Shown here piece by piece: positions 1-7,497 of a stretch of 64,000 nucleotides of DNA. Numbering within the stretch: position 1 is the first letter of the stretch; every line of letters starts with the position of its first letter. Origin of the DNA: Planctomycetota bacterium (lineage in GTDB: Bacteria > Planctomycetota > Phycisphaerae > Phycisphaerales > SM1A02); NCBI GenBank assembly GCA_027618565.1, contig JAQCEQ010000004.1:1-64000 (forward strand). The letters are read 5' to 3'. The notes under the pieces were generated by a model. The model was not told where the DNA came from and made no database searches. It was given only the letters and a program-made list of their open reading frames with translations. The position numbers and the translations under genes are program-made.

Positions 1-105
1 AGTGGACTTGTCGGGCGCGCGCCCGCGACACTGAAAAAGCGAATTCCTATCAATCGGACCTTGAATGACGAAGTGCGGGGGATGACGTCCCGCACGGAAT
101 TCTGA
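1..105 (+). CDS. C-terminal tail of an upstream ORF (partial, unidentified)
   Basis: Frame 1 is open from the window edge to a TGA at 103-105 and gives 34 residues ending in NDEVRGMTSRTEF. It lies just ahead of the glycosyltransferase on the same strand, so it may be the end of another gene of the glycan cluster. The piece is too short to assign to a family, and chance openness in GC-rich DNA is possible. Confidence 0.3.
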   Translation, partial: SGLVGRAPATLKKRIPINRTLNDEVRGMTSRTEF

Positions 106-142
106 GCGCAACCCGTGGCGAAATCAGAGAAGGAATTGAATC

Positions 143-1834
143 TTGTCGCATTCCTCCCAATCCTCGAAACCCTCCACCGAAGCAGCGCAGCTCGTGGATG
201 GTGATACCCAGAGCAATGAGATGGCTTGCTCGGGCGATGGTCCGGGCGGTGGCATCGACGGATGCGGGACGCGGACGATCGGCATGAGCGACGCGTCGGG
301 AGTGTCGGACGCGGCCAACGGCGCCGACCAACCTCGCTGCGTGATGCTGGTCGCCAACCGCTTCACCCACGACACCCGTGTCGCCAAGGAAGCCGAATCG
401 GTTGCCAGCCTTGGCGTGGACGTGCACGTCATCGCCCTAGCGGGTGGCGGGCTTCCAGAGTTCGAGCCGCGCGGGACGGGCGGGCGGACCTATTCGATCC
501 ATCGCATTCGGCCGGGCAGCCGCTTGTCGGCCGTTGCGATCCTCATTCTCGCCCGATGGACGGAGTGGCCGCTGACCCATCGGCTTAAGCCCGACGACAC
601 GCCGTTCGTTCGACCGAGACCCGGACAGACGATGGCACCGCGTCTGGACTCTAGGGCGGGTTCCGACTCGGGAGCCAATTCGGGGGCGGCTCAAGGCGCC
701 AACGAAAACAAGAAGAGGAAGAGGCAAAAGGGCCAACTGCCGGTCACCCGTAGTTTGGGCGCGATCGTCACGTCGATCAAGAACTCCTGCAATCGCGCCC
801 TTCGGTGGGTTGCCCTGAGCGTTCCGAACACCGGGGTGGTGGCGACATGGCGTCCCATGATTTCCCGGGCCCTCTCGCTTCAGCCCGACGTCCTGCACGC
901 CAACGACCTGAACACCCTGCCTGCCGGCGCGGTGGTGGCAAGGCGGTGTCGTTGCGGTCTCGTCTACGACTCGCATGAACTTTGGCTGCACCGGAACATC
1001 GGCAGCCGCAGCCGATTCGTCGATCGGCTTGTATGGGGACGATTCGAGCGTTCCCTCATCGGTCGCTGCGATGCTGTGATCTCCGTTGCCGCAGGGATCT
1101 GCGAATGGTTGGCTAGGAAGTACGGCGTGCAGCACCCGCATCTGGTGCGTAATGCCCAGCCCTACGAGGCACCGCCGAAACGGGGGCGTGAGATCGCCGA
1201 CCGGATCGGCCTGACCGATGACGCGCCGATCTGCCTCTACGCCGGTGCGATCACGTTCAATCGCGGACTCGAGTTGCTCATTGAGGCGGCGGTCCACATG
1301 CCCGGCGTGCACATCGTGATCATGGGCTATGCGACCAACGCGGAGTACGAGAAGGGTCTTCTGTCGTTGGCTCGCGCCAACGGCACGTTGGATCGCGTCG
1401 TCCATTTCCTTCCCGCGGTGCCCCGCGAGGACTTGCTCGTATGGACCGCGTCGGCGGACCTGAGCGTCGTGCCCACCCAGGGCGTGTGCATGAGCTACCG
1501 CTTCGAGGCTAGCAACAAGATCTTCCAAAGCCTCATGGCGGGCGTTCCGTTAGCCATGAGCGATCACGAGGAGAAGCGGAGGCTGGTCGAGGAGTGGGGT
1601 GTCGGCGTCCTCTTCGACGAGCGCGATCCGAAGGCTATCGCCGATTGCGTGCTGCGATGCCTCGCCGACCGCGAAGGCATGGTAAGGATGCGCGAGAAGT
1701 GCCTCCTCGCCGCGCGGACGCTCAACTGGGAGCACGAGGAGGCCACGCTGCTGTCGATCTATCGCAGCGTGCTTGGGGCGCGCCGCATTGCCGCCGAGAC
1801 TAGCGTTCCTGCCCATAGCCAAATGCCGCATTGA
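143..1834 (+). CDS. GT4-family glycosyltransferase
   Basis: Predicted to move a sugar from a nucleotide donor onto a growing surface glycan at the cytoplasmic membrane. The protein has 563 residues. The first 65 or so are low-complexity, then a GT-B N-terminal Rossmann strand begins (VMLVANRFTHDTRVAKEAES). The acceptor domain contains LVYDSHELWLHRN. The donor domain contains PICLYAGAITFNRGLELLIE and the conserved acidic segment YRFEASNKIFQSLMAGVPL, which is the E-x7-E region of GT4 enzymes. The C-terminal helix LNWEHEEATLLSIYRSVL is also typical. The start is TTG at 143, chosen because AGAAGGA lies about nine bases upstream; ATG codons further in are alternatives. The 3' end overlaps the convergent sulfotransferase by 35 bases. 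Donor and acceptor sugars cannot be told. Confidence 0.85.
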   Translation: MSHSSQSSKPSTEAAQLVDGDTQSNEMACSGDGPGGGIDGCGTRTIGMSDASGVSDAANGADQPRCVMLVANRFTHDTRVAKEAESVASLGVDVHVIALAGGGLPEFEPRGTGGRTYSIHRIRPGSRLSAVAILILARWTEWPLTHRLKPDDTPFVRPRPGQTMAPRLDSRAGSDSGANSGAAQGANENKKRKRQKGQLPVTRSLGAIVTSIKNSCNRALRWVALSVPNTGVVATWRPMISRALSLQPDVLHANDLNTLPAGAVVARRCRCGLVYDSHELWLHRNIGSRSRFVDRLVWGRFERSLIGRCDAVISVAAGICEWLARKYGVQHPHLVRNAQPYEAPPKRGREIADRIGLTDDAPICLYAGAITFNRGLELLIEAAVHMPGVHIVIMGYATNAEYEKGLLSLARANGTLDRVVHFLPAVPREDLLVWTASADLSVVPTQGVCMSYRFEASNKIFQSLMAGVPLAMSDHEEKRRLVEEWGVGVLFDERDPKAIADCVLRCLADREGMVRMREKCLLAARTLNWEHEEATLLSIYRSVLGARRIAAETSVPAHSQMPH

Positions 1835-2669
1835 GTGCGCCGATGGCGGGCTCCGATGCGATTTCCCGCAGCCGGTCGGCGTGCCGGGGATCCTTCCAGC
1901 CGCTGACGCGAGCGACCGTGATCGGCTGGACGGTCATTGGCTGTCTTTCCGCCGAGGTCTTGGTCGTTGCCGATGGCGACTGATACCGATCGAGCATGCC
2001 CATATCAAAGGGCTCGCCGAGGAAGTCCAGTACCCTCCGCGCCGAGCTCGGCGGATCGGCAACGAAATCCTCGTATCGGACCACGAGGTGGCGAGGATGA
2101 CGGAAGTCACGAATGTGCCGCGCCGCCTCGCAGTATCGTTCGATCGAACAGTGATAGCCCCGAGCCTCGTCCAGCACCGAAGTGAGCACGCCGCGCGCGT
2201 CGCGCACGGTGCTGAGAAAGAAGAGCGGAGGTTGCTCTCTGCCGGAGCTCGAGACCAGCGCCCCGTCAAGAGCCGCGAGTCGCCCGTAGTGTTCGCAGTT
2301 GCGAGGCGACTTCTCCGCCCAGACGTCCTTGGCTATGCCGTGGGCAAAGACGAACGCGGCCATGAGCGCGTCGAAGCATTCGAGCTCGTTGTCCGCAGCC
2401 GCAATAATCGCCCGAACCGGTTCCAGTCCGATGTCCAGTACGCGGTCCGCACGACGTGCGGATCGTTCGAGCCCGGCGTGAGACTGGCGTTGCTTGAGCG
2501 GACGGAGAAAGAAGCCGGTCTCGTCCGGGCTCACGATCGTGCGCGAACCGTCGATCACCGTGCGCAGAAGTGACGAGCCCGAGCGGGGCATGCCACCGAT
2601 GATGAGTCGCTTGCGAAACCCGACGGCGGTGCCTTCGGACCCCGATGATGCGCGGTGACTACTCCTCAT
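1800..2669 (-). CDS. PAPS-dependent sulfotransferase
   Basis: Predicted to transfer sulfate from PAPS to a hydroxyl or amino group, probably on a glycan given the neighbours. It has 289 residues. The 5'-phosphosulfate loop is near the N-terminus (IIGGMPRSGSSLLRTVID). The region around STVRDARGVLTSVLDEARGY corresponds to the 3'-phosphate-binding motif, and a later VRYEDFVADP segment matches the family. The gene is last in a minus-strand run after the deacetylase-sulfotransferase fusion and the ABC-like fragment; its ATG overlaps the fragment's stop by 11 bases, so translation may be coupled. No clear ribosome-binding site marks the ATG, and a start nearer the P-loop is possible. The 3' end runs 35 bases into the end of the glycosyltransferase. 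Confidence 0.82.
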   Translation of the reverse strand: MRSSHRASSGSEGTAVGFRKRLIIGGMPRSGSSLLRTVIDGSRTIVSPDETGFFLRPLKQRQSHAGLERSARRADRVLDIGLEPVRAIIAAADNELECFDALMAAFVFAHGIAKDVWAEKSPRNCEHYGRLAALDGALVSSSGREQPPLFFLSTVRDARGVLTSVLDEARGYHCSIERYCEAARHIRDFRHPRHLVVRYEDFVADPPSSARRVLDFLGEPFDMGMLDRYQSPSATTKTSAERQPMTVQPITVARVSGWKDPRHADRLREIASEPAIGALNAAFGYGQER

Positions 2670-3102
2670 CGTCTACCGCGTCGTCCTCGATGTCGCTCGG
2701 GGCGTCTGAGCCGAATCGCGGTCTGAGGGTCGAGCGAACCGAGTCGTACCACGAGTGGGGGCCGATTCCAAGAACGCCCGACTCGTCGAGCAAGGCGACC
2801 CAAGCGGCCCCGGGCGGCGCTGGCCGTGAGGGTTCGATCAGCGGGAACAGAAGGCGCGGAGGCTCGCGGAGGAGGGCGATCGTCTCGGGTTCGGCTGTCC
2901 GCAGCACGGCCTCGCTCATCACCAGAACCGGACGATCGGCGAGGAGCGCGCCCAGGATCAGCCGACCACGCGGCGCATTACGATCGGCCGAATACTGTCC
3001 GACCCAATGGGTATGGCGCTGACGGTTGCGCTTCGTGTCGCCGAATGCGCTGAGAATTGATTGGTCATCGAGATTGACCCAGTTCGCGCCGCGCGTCACC
3101 AT
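2659..3102 (-). CDS. C-terminal half of a degenerate ABC-type ATP-binding domain
   Basis: The 147 residues read like an ABC ATPase from the Q-loop onward. IAMVTRGANWVNLDDQSIL (partly upstream of the ATG) resembles the Q-loop region, QYSADRNAPRGRLILGALLA sits where the LSGGQ signature and following helix lie, PVLVMSEAVL matches Walker B with Ser in place of the Mg-binding Asp, and WVALLDESGVLGIGPHSWYD matches the usual region after the H-loop. Walker A and the upstream half are missing; the frame is closed by a stop about 60 bases upstream. The acidic C-terminus (DIEDDAVDDEE) recalls the tail of the 628-residue ABC-like protein at 9344-11230. The gene overlaps both neighbours by a few bases. 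It could be the remnant of a lost exporter or a kept partner domain; ATP hydrolysis is very unlikely. Confidence 0.55.
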   Translation of the reverse strand: MVTRGANWVNLDDQSILSAFGDTKRNRQRHTHWVGQYSADRNAPRGRLILGALLADRPVLVMSEAVLRTAEPETIALLREPPRLLFPLIEPSRPAPPGAAWVALLDESGVLGIGPHSWYDSVRSTLRPRFGSDAPSDIEDDAVDDEE

Positions 3103-5219
3103 CGCGATCGAGGGCGGCGAGACCAGATCGGGGCCGCAGCCAGCGCGAGGGGCGCGGACTTATCGAACAGCGGCAGCATTTCCAAACGAAGGGACCTGAG
3201 GTGAATCCGCGGCGTGTTCGCCGGCGTCGGCGACTTCGGGATATACAACGCCAGATTGAACCGCTGCGCGTCCGGCCTCACGCGAAACGTGAAATCGATG
3301 CGATCGCCGGCGGCTGGCGCGGGCTGGCACGGGCCGAGCAGTTGGAGCGATCGCTTCTCCAGCAGATCGCCGGCGCGGTCGTACATCAGGCAGAACAGCG
3401 TCGCCTCGTTGGCGTCGATGCTCGCGTCGAGCGAGCCGCGATAGTAATGCCCCGGTTGCGTGGCCCACCCCGCGACTTTCTTCAGACGATTCCAGGCGGC
3501 GCCGGCGAACAGCACGTGCGCATGCCGCTCCGGGTCGGGGACGATCTTGATCGACCCGTTGACGGCGCTGGCGCGGCACCCGACGAGCGACAGGTGCTCG
3601 GGGACCTGTCCGCCGCCGAACGACGTTTGGGTGACAAGCTGGGGCGTGGCGTTGGCGACGCCGGCGTGGAGGATGGCGGCCAGGGTCTCGTCGATGAGGC
3701 CGCTGCGCACTCCCGCCGTACGCGTCCCGACGTAGCCCAGCTTTTCCAGGATCGGATCGCAGATGCCGTGATACGTTCGCACCAGGGCTTCGGCCCAGTC
3801 GTCGTAATGCGGGAAGATATCTCTTCGGCCGACGTTGATTTTCTTCTCGTGCTCCACCACGGTCAGCCGCGGGTAAACCGCGATTCCCATGTCGCGGAGT
3901 TGCTCGATCAGATATTTCAGGTCGCGCACCATGCGCTCGAAGACCAGCGTCCGATGCGCCGCATCGAGCAGCGTCTCGTTGGTCAGCCGGGCATACCAGC
4001 AGGCTTTTTCGAAGCGGGAGAGACGATCCCACCCGTCCAGCGGCAACGGAGGATGCCGGCGGTCCTCCGGCGTGTCGTACCAGTCCCGATTCAGGACCGA
4101 TCGCACAACGTCCTTTGGATCGCGGACCAGATGGACGAAAATTCCTTCAGGGAAAATGTATCGCAGCGTCGGCAGAAAGCGGTCGAGGTAGACATTGGCC
4201 TCGCCCTGGTCGCCGCTCTGTGTTTCCATATACGCTCGCGTCTGTCCCAGCAGGTCCTTCACTTCCGCGGTGTCCTTGACGAGATCAGCGAAGTTCACTC
4301 CCGTGCGCTTGGCCGCGATGAGCTTTCCGTCGCGATATGCGTGGTTGAGCATGAACTCGTGGCGCGCCGTCAAGCTGGTCGCGCGATCGAGGAAATTTGC
4401 CAGCCATTGGGATCCCGATCGCGCGGTTGAGAGAAAGAAATAATACTTCTGCGGCCCGCGCCAGTAGATCGGGTGCATGAGGATCTGCGCGCGTCCACTG
4501 GTCAGCGGATGGTCGAGCGGGTCGTCGCTGCGGTTCCAGTCCCCGCCGCTGTCCGTGAAATACTGGTCGTGCGGCACGTGCCAGGCGTGGTATTCCAGGC
4601 CGAGTTGCTGCATGGAGACCGACCAAAGCGCAAGGCGCCGGCCATCGGCGTTCCGCTTGATCGCGTTGATCGCCGGATACTGGATGCGGTCCTGCTCGCC
4701 TTCAACGCGAACGCCCTCGGCGGTGCGGCCGGACTCCTCGGTCGTGGGGTCGGCAGGACGCAGCTCTCGAAAAATCCAGTAGTTGATGAACCCGCGTTCA
4801 TAGCATTCCCGGTCCCCGTGCGCCGCCGTGCCGATGATCCGAACGCCCGCCTGCCGGAGCGGTTCGAGCAACTCGGCCAAACGTTGTCCGACGTCGGAAA
4901 CCTGCCCCTGCACCCATTCGGTCAGCACGTTGACATGCAGCCCGACCTCGTGCCCGAATTCCTGGATCTGGAGGCATTTCTGCGCCAGCCGCGGGTCGTT
5001 CCAATACGGCGCGGTGTGCAGCAGGAAATACGTCGCGCGCACTCCGCGCTGGTGCTCCCAATGGCTCATTTCCATCGCGAAATCGAGATCGTAATCCACG
5101 TCGTGCCGCAGCGCCACCAGCCGTTTGCTCTGGCGGTCCTGGTGCAGCTCGCCGACCGTCACCGTCTGGCCAAAGTGATCGAGGTAATCGTAATAACGGG
5201 CGTTGATGGACATATGCAT
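3096..5219 (-). CDS. Fusion: NodB/WbmS-like deacetylase + sulfotransferase + C-terminal beta domain
   Basis: A 707-residue protein with three parts. Residues about 35-255 are a polysaccharide-deacetylase-like domain with RHDVDYD (Asp40 and Asp42) and GHEVGLH (His90 and His95) as likely metal and catalytic positions, ending at LMHPIYW. Residues about 257-500 are a PAPS sulfotransferase with the P-loop FFLSTARSGSQWLANFL and the 3'-phosphate motif VHLVRDPKDVVRSVLNRDW. Residues about 540-690 look like a beta-sandwich of carbohydrate-binding type, which is only a guess from composition. The fusion suggests removal of an acetyl group and sulfation on the same sugar, as in N-sulfation; this is inference. 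ATG at 5219 is preceded by a possible GGGAGAG-type sequence. A truncated glycosyltransferase end lies directly upstream on the same strand. Confidence 0.75.
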   Translation of the reverse strand: MHMSINARYYDYLDHFGQTVTVGELHQDRQSKRLVALRHDVDYDLDFAMEMSHWEHQRGVRATYFLLHTAPYWNDPRLAQKCLQIQEFGHEVGLHVNVLTEWVQGQVSDVGQRLAELLEPLRQAGVRIIGTAAHGDRECYERGFINYWIFRELRPADPTTEESGRTAEGVRVEGEQDRIQYPAINAIKRNADGRRLALWSVSMQQLGLEYHAWHVPHDQYFTDSGGDWNRSDDPLDHPLTSGRAQILMHPIYWRGPQKYYFFLSTARSGSQWLANFLDRATSLTARHEFMLNHAYRDGKLIAAKRTGVNFADLVKDTAEVKDLLGQTRAYMETQSGDQGEANVYLDRFLPTLRYIFPEGIFVHLVRDPKDVVRSVLNRDWYDTPEDRRHPPLPLDGWDRLSRFEKACWYARLTNETLLDAAHRTLVFERMVRDLKYLIEQLRDMGIAVYPRLTVVEHEKKINVGRRDIFPHYDDWAEALVRTYHGICDPILEKLGYVGTRTAGVRSGLIDETLAAILHAGVANATPQLVTQTSFGGGQVPEHLSLVGCRASAVNGSIKIVPDPERHAHVLFAGAAWNRLKKVAGWATQPGHYYRGSLDASIDANEATLFCLMYDRAGDLLEKRSLQLLGPCQPAPAAGDRIDFTFRVRPDAQRFNLALYIPKSPTPANTPRIHLRSLRLEMLPLFDKSAPLALAAAPIWSRRPRSRW

Positions 5220-5252
5220 TTCTCCCTCTACCCAAGGGGAGAGGGGACAAAT

Positions 5253-5336
5253 TCACCGTAACGAACGATACAGCTCCAGCAGCTTGGCCGACTCGTTTTC
5301 CCAGTTGAAGACATCGGCGGCGGCGAAGACGGATTT
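5253..5336 (-). pseudogene. Remnant of a glycosyltransferase C-terminus
   Basis: On the minus strand the frame ending in TGA at 5253-5255 encodes KSVFAAADVFNWENESAKLL followed by ELYRSLR. This matches the closing helix of GT4 enzymes; the intact glycosyltransferase at 143-1834 ends with LNWEHEEATLLSIYRSVL. An in-frame stop lies immediately upstream at 5337-5339, so only about 27 codons survive. The piece sits 33 bases ahead of the deacetylase-sulfotransferase fusion on the same strand, as the end of the preceding operon gene would. It marks a breakpoint near 5337, after which a plus-strand gene set begins. Confidence 0.55.
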
Positions 5337-5421
5337 TCACCCAACCTGTGGTACAATCCGCGACTTGACCGGATCGTGTGACTGTATATACGGCACGAAC
5401 GCGCTTTGAGAAAGGATCTGC

Positions 5422-6351
5422 ATGGCCGGCGACGGAGCCTGCATTGACTCACGACCGATGTTGTTTCCCTGTGGGATGTCCCGATCGGGCACCACGCTGC
5501 TGGCGACGGTGCTCGACTCGCATAGCCAAGTCTCGCTGGGATACGAACTTATCCCCCCGGCGCTGCCCGGACCGGCGGAGCTGCTGGCGGCGCTGGACAG
5601 GGGCCTGAAGTTATCGGACGGCGACTTTTCGACCGCGGGAAAGGCCCTTCGCAAGTCCGGTGAAAACGACGCCGGTCTGTTCATCACCCGCTGTTGTCGC
5701 GCCGGAATCGACGCCGACGACACCCGCCGCATCCTCACCGGCCTGCGCGACGAGGGTCTGACCAGAATCGCAACGTTCCGCGAACGCCTGACAGTCGCGT
5801 GGCGCATCGCCAAGGCCGGCCAGCAGAAGACCGGCGCCCAGCTCTTCGGCTTCAAGCTCAACATCCCTTCATACGAACAGTCGTACCAGTTTTTCCCCGG
5901 CGGATATTTCATCTACATCCTGCGCGACCCGCGCGACGTCGTTGCCTCGCACCGCGAGCGCGAGTTCGATCGTACGATGGAAGAAATCTGTAGCGCGTGG
6001 ATGAACTACACCGAAGCGTTCGAGAAGTTCAACAAAGCGCATCCGAAGATCAGCGTGCTGGTGCGCTACGAAGACCTTGTCTCTGACCCGCGCGCGACGA
6101 TTGGCCGGATGTTCAGCATTCTGCCGATTCCGCTGGAGGAGCAGGTCTTCCGCTTCTACGACTCCAAGGCCACCAAGCGGATCGCGAACCACCCGAACGC
6201 CGAAAATCTGCAAAAAGACTTCTTCAGCACGAGCGTGGCTCGCTGGGAAAAGGATTTGTCGGATGACGATGTTGCCCAGATCACCGCCCGATGTGGGGGG
6301 AAGATGGCGCAGTACGAGTATCCAACTGTCAAGGCATCCTCTGTGGGATGA
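5422..6351 (+). CDS. PAPS-dependent sulfotransferase (tandem copy 1)
   Basis: Predicted to sulfate a glycan or other acceptor using PAPS. It has 309 residues. The N-terminal loop PMLFPCGMSRSGTTLLATVL is the 5'-phosphosulfate motif and YILRDPRDVVASHRERE is the 3'-phosphate motif; VLVRYEDLVSDP follows at the expected distance. The ATG at 5422 has AAAGGA a few bases upstream, which supports this start. It is a close paralogue of the gene at 6514: both share FPCG(M/I)SRSGTTLLATVLD, RDPRD(V/I) and the ending pattern NAENLQKDFFSTS versus NTENLKKGFFTDS. Copies 1 and 2 are separated only by an inverted repeat. It reads away from the minus-strand fusion gene. Confidence 0.85.
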   Translation: MAGDGACIDSRPMLFPCGMSRSGTTLLATVLDSHSQVSLGYELIPPALPGPAELLAALDRGLKLSDGDFSTAGKALRKSGENDAGLFITRCCRAGIDADDTRRILTGLRDEGLTRIATFRERLTVAWRIAKAGQQKTGAQLFGFKLNIPSYEQSYQFFPGGYFIYILRDPRDVVASHREREFDRTMEEICSAWMNYTEAFEKFNKAHPKISVLVRYEDLVSDPRATIGRMFSILPIPLEEQVFRFYDSKATKRIANHPNAENLQKDFFSTSVARWEKDLSDDDVAQITARCGGKMAQYEYPTVKASSVG

Positions 6352-6366
6352 AGAGATTCGCAGCTA

Positions 6367-6496
6367 AAACTCGAATGACGAATGACGAATGACGAATCAA
6401 GCTCGAAACGAAGCAATCGGGAGCCTCGCCCTCCCAACTTCGCAGTTTTGAGCATTTGAACATTCGAATTTGATTCGTCATTCGTCATTCGAGTTT
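6367..6496. repeat. Imperfect inverted repeat, MITE-like, built on GAATGAC units
   Basis: The left arm (6367-6400) reads AAACTCGAATGACGAATGAC followed by a third heptamer copy and AATCAA. The right arm (6470-6496) is the exact reverse complement of the arm with two heptamer copies, so the arms match over 27 bases apart from one extra 7-base unit on the left. Pairing continues inward with CAAGCTCGAA against TTCGAATTTG, and the centre holds a small GGGAG...CTCCC hairpin. Intergenic repeats built on this unit occur in planctomycete genomes as far as I recall. No transposase is present, so it would be a non-autonomous element. It lies in the gap between the two paralogous sulfotransferases. Confidence 0.7.
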
Positions 6497-6513
6497 CGTC
6501 ATTAATCAACAAG

Positions 6514-7485
6514 ATGCTGCTCCGTCGATTGATTCACGATTACATCCTCCCGGTCAGAATCATCAGCGAAGAGCCGATGGTCTTTCCGTGCGGGATTTCG
6601 CGCTCGGGTACGACGCTGCTGGCGACGGTGCTCGACGCGCACAGCAAGATATGCCTGGGCTACGAGCTTCTCCCGCCGCCGCTGGCGGGGGTCGAGACGG
6701 TCCTGGGCAAGCTGCGCGATGGAATGACGCTCGCCCACAACGATTTCGCGCGGGCGGGGTCGCATCTGCGCAAAGGCGGCGACAAGGACATCGGCCAATG
6801 GCTCAGCCGCTGCCATCGAGCCGGCACCACTGCCGAAGATGTCGAAGAGGTCCTGAAAACGTTGATCGGCCAGGGAAGGACCGGCCTGACCACGATGGAA
6901 GAGCGCCTGCGACTCTGCACGATGGTCGTGCAAAAACCGCAAAAGCGAAACGGCTCGCTGCTCAGCGGGTTCAAGTACAGCGGGCACCGTTTCGACGACA
7001 GAATCGCGGCGTTCCCCAACGCCTCGTTCATCTACATCCTCCGCGACCCGCGCGACATCATCGTTTCCATGCGCGAGCGCGAATTTGACCGTACTCTGAG
7101 TCAGATCTGCGGCGACTGGAACCGGCACCTGCACAGCTTCGAGACGTTTCTGGCCAGGCATCCGAAGCAGGCGGCAATGATCCGATATGAAGATCTGGTC
7201 AGCCAGCCGATCGAGACGATCGGGAATTTTTTTTCCGTCCTGCCGGTCAATCCGGAACCTGCGGTGTACGAATTTCAGAACTCCACGGCGACGGTGCTCA
7301 ACAGCCGGCACCCCAACACCGAGAATTTGAAGAAGGGCTTTTTCACGGACAGCATCGGCCGCTGGCGGACGCAGCTTCAGGCGCCTGACGTCGCCGCGAT
7401 CGAGCGCGAGTGTCAGCGGGACATGCCTCGGCACGGATATGACCTGAGTTCGACGAATCACAAACCCATGACCACAGCAACCTAA
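6514..7485 (+). CDS. PAPS-dependent sulfotransferase (tandem copy 2)
   Basis: A 323-residue sulfotransferase and a paralogue of the gene just upstream. The phosphosulfate loop is PMVFPCGISRSGTTLLATVL, the 3'-phosphate motif is YILRDPRDIIVSMRERE, and MIRYEDLVSQPIETIGNF follows. The start is uncertain. ATG at 6514 adds a 21-residue leader that the sister protein lacks in this form, and the DNA just upstream is the inverted repeat with no evident ribosome-binding site; the ATG at 6577, just before VFPCG, is possible. It is followed after 12 bases by the deacetylase gene, consistent with one operon through the ABC-like gene. Sulfation of a different position than copy 1 is plausible but not shown. 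Confidence 0.83.
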   Translation: MLLRRLIHDYILPVRIISEEPMVFPCGISRSGTTLLATVLDAHSKICLGYELLPPPLAGVETVLGKLRDGMTLAHNDFARAGSHLRKGGDKDIGQWLSRCHRAGTTAEDVEEVLKTLIGQGRTGLTTMEERLRLCTMVVQKPQKRNGSLLSGFKYSGHRFDDRIAAFPNASFIYILRDPRDIIVSMREREFDRTLSQICGDWNRHLHSFETFLARHPKQAAMIRYEDLVSQPIETIGNFFSVLPVNPEPAVYEFQNSTATVLNSRHPNTENLKKGFFTDSIGRWRTQLQAPDVAAIERECQRDMPRHGYDLSSTNHKPMTTAT

Positions 7486-7497
7486 CAGACCACCGCG

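Noticed and set aside
437-1528. 363-codon minus-strand open frame over the glycosyltransferase
   Set aside because: No motifs, and the plus-strand frame has complete GT4 features.
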